A stretch of 64,000 nucleotides of DNA from Aldehydirespirator sp965117015 (GTDB taxonomy: Bacteria; Actinomycetota; Acidimicrobiia; Acidimicrobiales; Aldehydirespiratoraceae), in contig OZ220747.1 of NCBI GenBank assembly GCA_965117015.1, positions 1,984,001-2,048,000 of the forward strand. The letters run 5' to 3'. Below, one piece after another: positions 8,878 through 17,209 of this stretch. The first letter of the stretch is position 1. Every line of letters starts with the position of its first letter. Below the pieces are notes generated by a model. It had not been told where the DNA came from. It did no database searches and saw nothing but the letters and a program-made list of their open reading frames with translations. Made by a program: the position numbers and the translations under genes.

Positions 8878-9381
8878 TCACTGCCGTCCGGCCTCGACGA
8901 TCACCCGGCGCAGCAGCCCGGCCAGCGCTTGCTTCTCGTCAGTCGAGAGCTTGCTCACCATCTCGCCCTCGTAGCGGTTGAAACGGGGGAAGAGCCTCTC
9001 GATGGTGTCCAGGCCGGCGTCGGTGAGCGCGACCGTCACCCGGCGGCGGTCCGACTCGACTGGCCTGCGTTCCACGAAACCTCGCTTCTCCAGAGTCTTG
9101 ACCACACCGGTGAGCGTCGCCTTGGACAGGTCGCATTCCTCCGCCAGGTCCGCGGTCCGCATCTCGCCCCAAACCCACAGCACCCACAGGGTCGTGAAAC
9201 CGCCCCAGGAGAGGCCGAACTGCGCCAGCACGCCACGCTCGGCACTGCGGCGCACCGCGGTGGCGGCCCGGTAGATGTTGGACACCGCCAGCATGGAGTC
9301 GAAGTCCAGTTGACGGTCGCCGAGGCGCTCCTGTATGAGGCGCTCTGCATCGAGTAGGCGCGGGCTCGCTCGGTCTTCCAC
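8878..9381 (-). CDS. MarR-family transcriptional regulator
   Basis: A 167-residue winged-helix repressor. The core runs WGGFTTLWVLWVWGEM (helices 2-3), DLAEECDLSKATLTGVVKTL (recognition helix) and FVERRPVESDRRRVTVALT (wing), the standard MarR order. GTG at 9381 is chosen because GGAG lies 8 nt upstream. A longer frame from 9426 would place the palindrome at 9399-9414 inside the gene. With the chosen start that palindrome is 18 bp upstream, the usual place for autoregulation. MarR proteins usually release DNA on binding aromatic or CoA-thioester ligands, and such a compound may be the inducer here (inference). Confidence 0.88.
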   Translation of the reverse strand: MEDRASPRLLDAERLIQERLGDRQLDFDSMLAVSNIYRAATAVRRSAERGVLAQFGLSWGGFTTLWVLWVWGEMRTADLAEECDLSKATLTGVVKTLEKRGFVERRPVESDRRRVTVALTDAGLDTIERLFPRFNRYEGEMVSKLSTDEKQALAGLLRRVIVEAGRQ

Positions 9382-9398
9382 GTCGGTGTCTCCGGTAT

Positions 9399-9414
9399 TG
9401 TTTGCTACCAAACG
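9399..9414. promoter_or_regulatory. Predicted MarR operator, copy 3 (autoregulatory)
   Basis: On the minus strand the site reads CGTTTGGTAGCAAACA, matching copies 1 and 2 at 11 shared positions of 16. It lies 18 bp upstream of the MarR start and about 95 bp upstream of the divergent livF-like gene. Confidence 0.6.
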
Positions 9415-9507
9415 GAATCGGCGCAAGACTAGGCGGCTGATCGCTCCCAGTCATCTGCAAGGCAAGCCGGCCCAACGTCGGGGGTGAGGGGGGATAGGTA
9501 GGGTTCC

Positions 9508-10248
9508 GTGGTGCTTGAGGTGTCCGGGCTGACCACACGCTACGGGTCGATCTCGGCGCTGCGCCGTGTGAGCCTCTCCGTCGCGGCCAATGAGATCGTC
9601 GGCCTCATCGGCCCCAACGGCGCGGGCAAGACCACCCTGCTCAACACCGTCTCGGGGCTGCTGCGCCCGGCTGAGGGCGAGGTGCACCTCGATGGCCGGC
9701 CCGTTACCGGCGACAGCCCCGATCGGATGCTCAAGGCGGGTCTGGCCCTCGTGCCCGAGAGGCGGAGGCTGTTCGCTGAGATGACGGTGGTCGAGAACCT
9801 CCGCGTCGGGGGCGTGACCGCCAGTACCGACGAGCGGGCCGAGCGGCTCGACGAGGTGGTGGAGCTGTTCCCGGTGCTCAAGGACAAGTGGTCCACCGCG
9901 GCCGGCTACCTCTCCGGAGGCGAGGCCCAGCAGCTCGCCATCGCTCGGGCCCTCATGAGCAACCCACGGGTCATCCTGATGGACGAGCCGTCGCTGGGCT
10001 TGGCGCCCGTGCTGGTCGACTTCGTGTTCCACCTGATCAGCCGCATGCGGACCGAGGGCCGCACGATGCTGGTCGTCGAGCAGAACGCCACCCGGCTGCT
10101 GGAGGTGGCCGACCGGGCCTACGTGCTGCGCACCGGAGAGATCGCAGCCGAGGGCCCGGCCTCGGACCTCCTCACCAGGGAGGACCTCTTCGACACGTTC
10201 GTCGGCGCCGCCCGCGACTCGCACACTACGGAGCCCGAGCAGCCGTGA
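9508..10248 (+). CDS. Second LivF-like ABC transporter ATPase (stand-alone)
   Basis: A 246-residue ABC ATPase. Walker A GPNGAGKTT, signature YLSGGEAQQ, Walker B VILMDEP and the LivF-type SLGLAP are all intact. No permease or receptor gene accompanies it. It may pair with the permeases encoded at 4.0-6.6 kb, replacing or supplementing the first LivF, or serve a transporter elsewhere. The start is GTG at 9508 after a GGTAGGG stretch. It overlaps the next gene by GTGA, so it is co-translated with the two catabolic enzymes behind it. Confidence 0.87.
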   Translation: MVLEVSGLTTRYGSISALRRVSLSVAANEIVGLIGPNGAGKTTLLNTVSGLLRPAEGEVHLDGRPVTGDSPDRMLKAGLALVPERRRLFAEMTVVENLRVGGVTASTDERAERLDEVVELFPVLKDKWSTAAGYLSGGEAQQLAIARALMSNPRVILMDEPSLGLAPVLVDFVFHLISRMRTEGRTMLVVEQNATRLLEVADRAYVLRTGEIAAEGPASDLLTREDLFDTFVGAARDSHTTEPEQP

Positions 10249-11150
10249 ACGCAGGAACGGCCGGGGCCGAGTATCGCCGCGTCCTTCTGGACGGGTATCC
10301 GGTGGTCGTCGAGCGCGAAGGGGACGACCTCGTGGCGCGGGACGGAAGGCGCGTGGCCACCTCGGAGGCCGTCCACCTGGCGCCGTGCGAGCCGACCAAG
10401 ATCATCTGCGTCCACCTGAACTACTCCAGCCGGGTTGCCGAGTTCATGACCCGGCTGCCGCCGGCCCCCACCTACTTCCACAAGCCGATAACCGCTCTGA
10501 GCGCCCACGGCGCCGACGTGGTGCGGCCCGAGCCCTGCCGGTGGCTGAACTACGAGGGCGAGATCGGCATCGTCATCGGCCGGACCTGCCGCAACGTCTC
10601 GCCGGCCGAGGCGGGCCACTACATCGCGGGCTACACGGTGGCCAACGACTACGGGCTGCACGACTTCCGCGACACCGACGCCGGTTCGATGCTGCGGGTC
10701 AAGGGCAGCGACACGCTGTGCCCGGTCGGGCCGGCGCTGGTGACCGGCTGGGACTTCCGCGGCAAGCGGATCCGCACCCTGGTGAACGGCGAGGTCCGCC
10801 AGGACGGCAACACCGACGAGATGGAATGGGACATGCACTACCTGGTGGCCGACCTGGCCCGCACCATCACCCTGGTGCCCGGCGACCTGGTGCTGTCGGG
10901 CACGCCGGCCAACTCGCGCCCGGTGGTGCCCGGCGACGTGGTCACCGTGGAGGTGGAGGGCCTGGGCGCCCTGACCAACACCATCGTGGCCGGACCGGAG
11001 CCGGTGCGATCCGACGTGGGGGCCCAGCCGTCGGGCAGCGAGGAGGTCGTGTCCACGGCAATGGGCGGCGACTGGGAGCACCGGGGCAAGCGGGCCCCGC
11101 GCGGCCCCGGCGCCCGCCACTACCAGTCGGCCGTGGAGGACGACGGCTGA
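10245..11150 (+). CDS. Fumarylacetoacetate hydrolase family protein (HpaG/HpcE-like)
   Basis: A 301-residue FAH-fold enzyme. The metal site is visible as EGE (E104, E106) and D135 in NDYGLHDFR. KGSDTLCPVGP and LVLSGTP are further family marks. Relatives are 2-hydroxyhepta-2,4-diene-1,7-dioate isomerase and 5-oxopent-3-ene-1,2,5-tricarboxylate decarboxylase of homoprotocatechuate breakdown, and other 2-keto-acid hydratases or hydrolases. Its partner is an aldehyde dehydrogenase 1 bp away, the same pairing as hpaG-hpaE. It starts at GTG within the livF stop. Charged C-terminal residues from about 265 exceed the usual fold. Confidence 0.85.
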   Translation: MNAGTAGAEYRRVLLDGYPVVVEREGDDLVARDGRRVATSEAVHLAPCEPTKIICVHLNYSSRVAEFMTRLPPAPTYFHKPITALSAHGADVVRPEPCRWLNYEGEIGIVIGRTCRNVSPAEAGHYIAGYTVANDYGLHDFRDTDAGSMLRVKGSDTLCPVGPALVTGWDFRGKRIRTLVNGEVRQDGNTDEMEWDMHYLVADLARTITLVPGDLVLSGTPANSRPVVPGDVVTVEVEGLGALTNTIVAGPEPVRSDVGAQPSGSEEVVSTAMGGDWEHRGKRAPRGPGARHYQSAVEDDG

Positions 11151-12613
11151 TGGCGGAAACGCCGCGGGTCACTGTCGGCGGGGTGGACGTCAGCGTCGAT
11201 CACCTGATCGGCGGCCAGCGTCTGGCATCTGCTCGCACCTTCGAATGCCGTTCCTCGTTGGACTGGCAGCACAAGCTGGCCGACGTGTCCCGCGGCGACG
11301 CAGCCACCGCCCAGCAGGCTGTGAGCGCCGCGGTCGACGGCTTCGCCACCTGGAGCGGGCTGCCGGTGAGCGAGCGGGCCGCGGCCTTGCGCCGGCTGGC
11401 GGATCTCATCGAGGCCCGCAACGACGACATCGCCCTGGTCGAGACGCTCGACATGGGCTTCCTGCACCGGTCCATGCGCGAGCGGCTGGTGGCCAGGGGC
11501 GCGCTCAACTTCCGCTTCTACGCCGACATGGCCGAGGCCCATGACGAGCCCCGGTGGCCGGCCCGGGGCACCGCCCACACCGTGCAGCGAATGCCGGCCG
11601 GTCCCGCGGTGGTGATCACACCGTGGAACGCTCCGTTCATGCTGGCCACCTGGAAGGTGGCGCCCGCGCTGGCCGCGGGCAACAGCGTGGTGCTCAAGCC
11701 GGCCGAGTGGTCGCCGCTGTCGGCGTCGCTCTTGGCCGATCTGACGGTGGAGGCCGGACTGCCGCCCGGCGCCTTCAACCTGGTGCAGGGAATCGGCTCC
11801 GAGGTCGGAGCGGCCCTGACCGCGGATCCGCGGGTCCGCCGCATCAGCTTCACCGGCTCACCGGAGACGGCCCGGCACATCGGCGCGGCGGCGGCGGCCA
11901 ACATCGTGCCGTTCACGGCTGAGCTCGGCGGCAAGGGCCCGCTCATGGTGTTCGCCGACTGCGACCTCGAAGCGGCCGCCGATCAGGCTGCGGCCCAGTA
12001 CGAGGACTCGGGCCAGGTGTGCCTGGCCGGCACCCGCCTGCTGGTGGAGGCGTCGATCCTCGACGAGTTCCTGGAGGCACTGCGGGTCCGCACCGAGGCC
12101 CATGTCCTGGGCGACAGCCGCGAGGATTCGACCACCATCGCGCCGATGGTCCACCCCGACCATCTGGCCAGGGTCGAGGCCTTCGTGGAGCGGACCCGGG
12201 CCGCGGGCGACAAGATCGTGTGGGGCGGCCGCCGCCGTGCCGGCTCCCTCCACTACGAGCTCACGCTGATCGCGCCGGCCTCCAACGACTCCGAGATCGT
12301 CCAGCGCGAGGTCTTCGGCCCGGTGCTGACCATCCAGGCCTTCAACTCCGAGGCGGAGGCGGTGGAACTGGCCAACTCCACCCGCTACGGCCTGTCCGCC
12401 ATCGTCTACACCGGCTCAGCCGACCGGGCCGAACGGGTCGGCGCCGCGGTGCGGGCCGGGATCGTGTGGACCAACACCTTCCTGGTGCGAGACCTGGCCG
12501 CCCCCTTCGGCGGCTGCGGCCTGTCCGGCATTGGCCGCGAGGGCGGCGACCACGCCCTCGACTTCCACAGCGACCTGAAGACCCTCATCCTCGCGGACAA
12601 CACCACCGCGTAG
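11150..12613 (+). CDS. Aldehyde dehydrogenase (HpaE-like)
   Basis: A 487-residue NAD(P)-dependent aldehyde dehydrogenase. The catalytic cysteine is C291 in GQVCLAG and the general base E258 is in ELGGKGP. The cofactor-binding TPWNAPFMLATWKVAPALA and the C-terminal PFGGCGLSGIGREGG are present. ATG at 11150 shares its A with the preceding stop. The neighbourhood (FAH-family enzyme, decarboxylase-family protein, MarR) resembles semialdehyde oxidation in aromatic ring-cleavage pathways such as 5-carboxymethyl-2-hydroxymuconate semialdehyde. That substrate is inference. No ring-cleavage dioxygenase is encoded in the window. Confidence 0.87.
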   Translation: MAETPRVTVGGVDVSVDHLIGGQRLASARTFECRSSLDWQHKLADVSRGDAATAQQAVSAAVDGFATWSGLPVSERAAALRRLADLIEARNDDIALVETLDMGFLHRSMRERLVARGALNFRFYADMAEAHDEPRWPARGTAHTVQRMPAGPAVVITPWNAPFMLATWKVAPALAAGNSVVLKPAEWSPLSASLLADLTVEAGLPPGAFNLVQGIGSEVGAALTADPRVRRISFTGSPETARHIGAAAAANIVPFTAELGGKGPLMVFADCDLEAAADQAAAQYEDSGQVCLAGTRLLVEASILDEFLEALRVRTEAHVLGDSREDSTTIAPMVHPDHLARVEAFVERTRAAGDKIVWGGRRRAGSLHYELTLIAPASNDSEIVQREVFGPVLTIQAFNSEAEAVELANSTRYGLSAIVYTGSADRAERVGAAVRAGIVWTNTFLVRDLAAPFGGCGLSGIGREGGDHALDFHSDLKTLILADNTTA

Positions 12614-12619
12614 GAGGGT

Positions 12620-13273
12620 TTAGAACATCCGGCCCTCTATGCGGCTGGCGGCCAGCCACAGCTCGATGTCGTGGATGGCCTGGGCCATGGCCTGGCCTAT
12701 GAGGTCCAGCTTGCGGACCTGCTCGATGCGGTCGCGGACGCCGGACAACTCCCGCTTCGGCAGAAGCTGGGGCAGAATGCCGCAGGCGTCCGCCAGGCAG
12801 ATGATCACGATGTCTCGGGGGTCGGGGATCTCGTCGCTGAGGAGCACGCCCAGGATGCGCAGCTTCACCTCGCGCTCCTCGCGGCCGTCGATCACCGGGT
12901 AGCGCCGGGACCGGAACACCCACAAGAACCGCTCGTCGTGCTGCTCGAGGATGCCGCGCTCGACCAGGCGGGCCAGCGCCTCCTCCCGGATCTCGTCGGC
13001 CTGCCTGGCCGTCTGCTCCACCCAGTGGCGGGCGTCGTGCTGCTCGCCGGCCGCGATCTGCTCCAGTGTCGGATCGAGCAGGCTGTCGCCCACCGGCGTG
13101 GAGTCGATAAGGACGAGGTTCTCGGGGTCGGTGTCGATCCGGTTCTCCAGAGCCAGATCCATGAGCACGGCGCCGGCCAGCGCGTGCTGCATCGACATCA
13201 CCGGCACCGACAGGAACTTGCCGTCTTCGTCCCGCAGTGTCAGCAGGACGATCTCCTCTGCGAATCTCAGCAT
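12620..13273 (-). CDS. GPP34 (GOLPH3-like) family protein
   Basis: A 217-residue protein beginning MLRFAEEIVLLTLRDEDGKF, the typical start of bacterial GPP34-domain proteins. It continues with ALAGAVLMDLALENRI, IREEALARLVERGILEQ and VKLRILGVLLSDEIPDPRDIVIICLADACGIL, matching the family's helical layout. Eukaryotic GOLPH3 binds phosphatidylinositol-4-phosphate at Golgi membranes. The bacterial role is poorly understood, with a peripheral membrane or lipid-binding role possible. It is downstream of nrdB on the same strand with a 65-bp gap and may be co-transcribed. It converges on the aldehyde dehydrogenase gene. Confidence 0.82.
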   Translation of the reverse strand: MLRFAEEIVLLTLRDEDGKFLSVPVMSMQHALAGAVLMDLALENRIDTDPENLVLIDSTPVGDSLLDPTLEQIAAGEQHDARHWVEQTARQADEIREEALARLVERGILEQHDERFLWVFRSRRYPVIDGREEREVKLRILGVLLSDEIPDPRDIVIICLADACGILPQLLPKRELSGVRDRIEQVRKLDLIGQAMAQAIHDIELWLAASRIEGRMF

Positions 13274-13338
13274 GGCGCCTTGTGTATCACATGATTCGCC
13301 ATTGCGGACACACGACCCCGACCGGAGGAGCCGGCTTC

Positions 13339-14478
13339 TCAGAAGTCCTCGTCGAAGGAGACCTCGCCCTCCACGCCCACCTGGTAGGCGGACACGGTGC
13401 GCTCGAAGAAGTTGGAGAGCTCCTGCACGTCCTGCAGTTCCATGAACGAGAACGGGTTGCGGCTGCCGAAGCGCTTCCGCAGGCCGAGCTGCATCAGGCG
13501 CTGGTCGGCCACGTACTCGAGGTACGACCGGGTGTCGGTCACCGACATGCCGGGCACGCCCTCGCCCAGCAAGTCCGCCGCGAACTGGTGCTCGGCGTCC
13601 ACCGCCTCGGCCAGCATGTCGCTTATCCGCTGGCCGAGCTCCTCGTCGAACAGTTCGGGTTCCTCCTGCCGCACCGTGCGGATCACTTCGAAGGCGAAGT
13701 TCATGTGCATGGATTCGTCGCGGAACACCCAGTTCGTGCCGGCCGCCAGCCCGTTGAGCAGGCCCTTGGACCGCAGGAAGTACACGTAGGCGAACGCCGC
13801 GAAGAAGAACAGGCCCTCGATGCAGGCTGCGAAGCAGACCAGGTTCATCAGGAAGCGGCGCCGGTCGTCTGCGGTGCGCAGCGGCCCGTCTCCGACCGAG
13901 TCCATCCACTTGAAGCAGAACTCGGCCTTGGCCCGTATGGACGGGATGTTCTCGATGGCGGCGAAGGCCTCGGCCCGCTCGTCGTGGTCGGGGATGTAGT
14001 TGTCGAGTAGGTTCAGGTAGAACTGCACGTGCAGCGCCTCTTCGAAGAGCTGGCGCGACAGGTACATCCGGGCCTCGGGCGCGTTGATGTGCTCGTAGAG
14101 GTTCAACACGAGGTTGTTGGCCACGATCGAGTCGCCGGTGGCGAAGAAGGCCACCAGCCGGCGTATCAGGTGCTTCTCGGCCGGCATGAGCTTGCGGTCC
14201 AGATCGACCAGGTCGTCGGAGAAGTCGATCTCGTCGACCGTCCAGGTGTTCTTGATCGCGTCGCGGTACATCTCGAAGAACTGCGGGTAGCGCATCGGGC
14301 GAAGGGTCAGGTCGAAGCCCGGATCCAAGATGTTGGGCCGGCCGGCGATGTCCGGCGTGGGTTGCCCGGGCCGGGGCTCGGCCTCCGAGTCAGGCTTGAA
14401 GCCTGCGGGAGGGGCGGGGACGGCTGAGTCCCGGCCCGGGAGATCGAGATGATCGACAGAGATGTCGGTGATGGCCAT
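13339..14478 (-). CDS. nrdB: Class I ribonucleotide reductase small subunit
   Basis: A 379-residue diiron subunit. D116 (GDSIV), E147 and H150 (EEALH) and the radical tyrosine Y154 keep the ExxHxxxY spacing of E. coli NrdB E115-H118-Y122. This points to a tyrosyl-radical enzyme rather than a Phe-substituted class Ic one. The acidic tail VSFDEDF is the R1-docking peptide. ATG at 14478 overlaps the nrdA stop by one base (TGATG), with GAGG about 10 nt upstream. It supplies the radical for dNTP synthesis together with the neighbouring large subunit. Confidence 0.93.
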   Translation of the reverse strand: MAITDISVDHLDLPGRDSAVPAPPAGFKPDSEAEPRPGQPTPDIAGRPNILDPGFDLTLRPMRYPQFFEMYRDAIKNTWTVDEIDFSDDLVDLDRKLMPAEKHLIRRLVAFFATGDSIVANNLVLNLYEHINAPEARMYLSRQLFEEALHVQFYLNLLDNYIPDHDERAEAFAAIENIPSIRAKAEFCFKWMDSVGDGPLRTADDRRRFLMNLVCFAACIEGLFFFAAFAYVYFLRSKGLLNGLAAGTNWVFRDESMHMNFAFEVIRTVRQEEPELFDEELGQRISDMLAEAVDAEHQFAADLLGEGVPGMSVTDTRSYLEYVADQRLMQLGLRKRFGSRNPFSFMELQDVQELSNFFERTVSAYQVGVEGEVSFDEDF

Positions 14479-16910
14479 CAGTCGCATGCCTCGCAGGTCT
14501 CAGGGTTCTCCAAAGAGCAGGCCACCGCTTCGGCGTCGGTGGGCGCAGAGCCGTTGGTGGTGGTCTGGTTGATCCGCGTCTTCGGTCTCGAGCGCAGGTA
14601 GTAGGTGGTCTTGAGGCCCTGCTTCCACGCGTGCATGTACATCGATGACAGCTTCCCGATGGTCGGGGCCTCCATGAAGAGGTTGAGCGACTGGCTCTGG
14701 TCGATGAAGGCGCCCCGGTCGGCGGCCATCTCGATGAGGGAGCGCTGCGATATCTCCCAAGCTGTGCGGTAGACGGCCCGCAGGTCCTCGGGGATGCGCT
14801 CGATCTGCTGGATCGAGCCCTCGGCCTTCTTGACGTCTCCGATCATCCTGTCGTCCCACAGGCCCCGTGCCTTCAGCTCGGCCACCAGGTACCGGTTCAC
14901 CTGCATGAATTCGCCGGAGAGGGTCTCGCGCTTGAACAGGTTCGACACCTGGGGCTCGATGCACTCGTAGCAGCCGGCGATGGCCGCGATGGTGGCGGTG
15001 GGGGCGATCGCGATGAGCAGCGAGTTGCGCAGCCCGTGGGTGCCGATCCGCTCGCGCAGCGGTCCCCAGCGATCGGGGTCGGACGGCTCGGTGTTCCAGA
15101 GGTCGAACTGCAGCTCGCCGGCCGCGGCCCTGGTGTCGGTGAAGGCGGGGTGGGGACCGTTGGCCTCGGCCAGTTCGGTGGACGACCACAGGGCGTTGAA
15201 GTAGATCTCCTCGGAGATGCGGCGGCTGAGGTTGCGGGCCTCGGCGGAGTCGAACGCCAGCCCCAGCTTGAAGAACACGTCCTGCAGGCCCATGAGGCCC
15301 AGGCCCACCGGTCGCCAGCGCCGGTTGGAGGCCTCCGACTCGTCGGTCGGGTAGTAGTTGATGTCGATGACGCGGTCGAGGAAGCCGACTACCAGCCGCA
15401 CCACCTCGCCGAGCCGCTCGAAGTCAAAGTGCACCGGAGCGCTGCCGTTGGAGGTCGTCGCCCTCTGAACGAAGGCGCCGAGGTTGACCGATCCCAGGTT
15501 GCACACTGCGGTCTCGCCGGCGCTGGTCACCTCGATGATCTCGGTGCACAGGTTCGACAGGTGGACGACCCGGTCGCGGGCGTTGGCGTCGCCCTCGGCT
15601 CCGGGGCCGGTCTGGTTGCACTTGGCGTTGGAGGCGTCCTTGAACGTCATCCAGCCGTTGCCGGTCTCGGCCAGGGTCCGCATCATCCGGGTGTACAGCT
15701 GGCGGGCCGGAACCTGCGTCTCGAAACGCCCGTCGGCCTCGGCCTGCTCGTAGATGGCCCGGAACTCCTCGCCGTAGGTGTCGGTGAGCTCGGGCACCTT
15801 CTTGGGATCGAACAGGCTCCACTGCCAGTCCAGCTCAACGCGCTCCATGAAGAGGTCGGGCACCCAGTTGGCGAGGTTGATGTTGTGGGTGCGGCGGGCG
15901 TGGTCGCCGGTGTTGTCCCGCAGCTCCAGGAACTGCTCGATGTCGGCGTGCCAGGTCTCGAGGTAGACGCAGGCCGCTCCCTTGCGCCGGCCGCCCTGAT
16001 TGACGGCGGCCACCGACGAGTCGAGGGTCTTGAGCCACGGCACGATGCCGTTGGACAGCCCGTTGGTTCCCCGGATCAGCGATCCCTTGGACCGGACCCG
16101 GTGCCAGCCGACCCCGATGCCCCCCGCGTACTTCGAGAGGCGGGCGATGTCGGTATAGCGCTGGTAGATGCCCTCCAGGGAGTCCTCGGGAGAGTCGAGC
16201 AGGTAGCAGCTCGACATCTGCGGGTGCATCGTCCCCGAATTGAACAGGGTGGGGCTGGACGGAAGGTAGGCCAGCGACGAGATCAGGTCGTAGAACGCGA
16301 CGGCCTCGTCGGGGTTCGTGCTCAGTCCGCAGGCCACCCGGAGCATGAAGTACTGCGGGGTCTCGATCACCAGCCGGGTGTCGGGATGGCGCAGCAGGTA
16401 GCGGTCGTACACCGTGCGCAGCCCGAAGAACTCGAAGTTGCGGTCCCGGCGGGAGTCGATGGCCGCGTTCAGGGCAGGGGAGTGGGCCCGTACGAACTCC
16501 GCGGTGTCGTCGCCGATCAGCCCGAGCCGGTGCCCGGTCTCTATGGCCTCGGAGAACCACGGGATGTTCTGGTTGCGGACTTCCTTGTCGATGTAGGTGG
16601 CCAGCATGCGGGCCGCGAGCTTCGAGTAGTTGGGCTCCTCCACGATGAGCCCGGCCGCGGTGCGGATGCTCAGCTCGTCGAGCTCGCGGGTGGTGGCCCC
16701 GTCGGCGAGGGCGGCGATGGTGCGGGTGCTGACCGTCAGCGGATCGACGCCGAGCAGGCCTTCGGCCGCCTGGGCCACCGCGTTGACGATCTTGTTCACG
16801 TCGACCGGCTCCAGATTGCCGTTCCGCTTGCGCACCCTCATCGTCGTCGAAGCGGACGCAGCCGGAGGCGCCTCAGCGACAGAAGTCAGCCGGTCCTGGA
16901 TCATCGTCAC
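14478..16910 (-). CDS. nrdA: Class I ribonucleotide reductase large subunit
   Basis: An 810-residue catalytic subunit. An ATP-cone begins at MRVRKRNGNLEPVDVNKI (residues 24-41), implying dATP feedback. Active-site marks are the SSCYLL cysteine near residue 233, the NLCTEI triad (Asn-x-Cys-x-Glu) and the CNLGSVNL cysteine near 470. The C-terminal CEACD supplies the redox cysteine pair that accepts electrons from thioredoxin or glutaredoxin. GTG at 16910 has GGGAGG upstream, with ATG at 16904 as an alternative. It forms an operon with nrdB, driven by the promoter at 17010-17038. Confidence 0.94.
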   Translation of the reverse strand: MTMIQDRLTSVAEAPPAASASTTMRVRKRNGNLEPVDVNKIVNAVAQAAEGLLGVDPLTVSTRTIAALADGATTRELDELSIRTAAGLIVEEPNYSKLAARMLATYIDKEVRNQNIPWFSEAIETGHRLGLIGDDTAEFVRAHSPALNAAIDSRRDRNFEFFGLRTVYDRYLLRHPDTRLVIETPQYFMLRVACGLSTNPDEAVAFYDLISSLAYLPSSPTLFNSGTMHPQMSSCYLLDSPEDSLEGIYQRYTDIARLSKYAGGIGVGWHRVRSKGSLIRGTNGLSNGIVPWLKTLDSSVAAVNQGGRRKGAACVYLETWHADIEQFLELRDNTGDHARRTHNINLANWVPDLFMERVELDWQWSLFDPKKVPELTDTYGEEFRAIYEQAEADGRFETQVPARQLYTRMMRTLAETGNGWMTFKDASNAKCNQTGPGAEGDANARDRVVHLSNLCTEIIEVTSAGETAVCNLGSVNLGAFVQRATTSNGSAPVHFDFERLGEVVRLVVGFLDRVIDINYYPTDESEASNRRWRPVGLGLMGLQDVFFKLGLAFDSAEARNLSRRISEEIYFNALWSSTELAEANGPHPAFTDTRAAAGELQFDLWNTEPSDPDRWGPLRERIGTHGLRNSLLIAIAPTATIAAIAGCYECIEPQVSNLFKRETLSGEFMQVNRYLVAELKARGLWDDRMIGDVKKAEGSIQQIERIPEDLRAVYRTAWEISQRSLIEMAADRGAFIDQSQSLNLFMEAPTIGKLSSMYMHAWKQGLKTTYYLRSRPKTRINQTTTNGSAPTDAEAVACSLENPETCEACD

Positions 16911-16993
16911 GTCGGTGCGCCTCCCTCTTGCCGGTCATCAAGTTCCCCGCCAGCTGCGAACCCCGCTCAAGACCGGTCACAACTTCGGAACAT

Positions 16994-17038
16994 GAATTAC
17001 ACCAAAGGAATTACACCAAAGGAACTACACCATGTCAA
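16994..17038 (-). promoter_or_regulatory. nrdAB promoter with tandem 14-bp repeats
   Basis: On the minus strand TTGACA (17033-17038) is followed after 17 bp by TGTAAT (17010-17015), a near-consensus sigma70-type promoter about 95 bp upstream of nrdA. Three tandem copies of GAATTACACCAAAG (16994-17007, 17008-17021, and a partial copy with one mismatch at 17022-17033) fill it. A second TGTAAT therefore falls at 16996-17001. No clear NrdR box was found. Confidence 0.6.
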
Positions 17039-17209
17039 CTACAAGCTTGAAATTCCGAATTAGTGAACTTCACGACACAATTCGCGCGTCATGAGTTGCG
17101 TCGCGAACTTCGCATCCGCTAATTCGAGTTCGCGAACCTCCGCTTAATCAACACAGCACGCTTGGCACATGGACAGAGCCGGCGACCGGCGCGGCTAGCG
17201 TCCTTACAA
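17039..17209. other. AT-rich intergenic region upstream of oxygenase gene
   Basis: Noticeably AT-richer than the surroundings. It holds a perfect 10-bp palindrome GTTCGCGAAC at 17128-17137 and a related GCGAACTTCGC at 17103-17113, possible operator half-sites for the oxygenase gene starting at 17210. No RNA gene or coding frame was recognised. Confidence 0.4.

Noticed and set aside
15036..17063. Long plus-strand open frame antisense to nrdA
   Set aside because: Its translation has no recognisable domains and mirrors the high-GC third positions of the nrdA frame. nrdA is clearly the gene.
16911..17209. NrdR boxes or a small RNA between nrdA and the oxygenase gene
   Set aside because: No ACACNATATATNGTGT-like sites were found. 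The short palindromes alone do not support an RNA gene.
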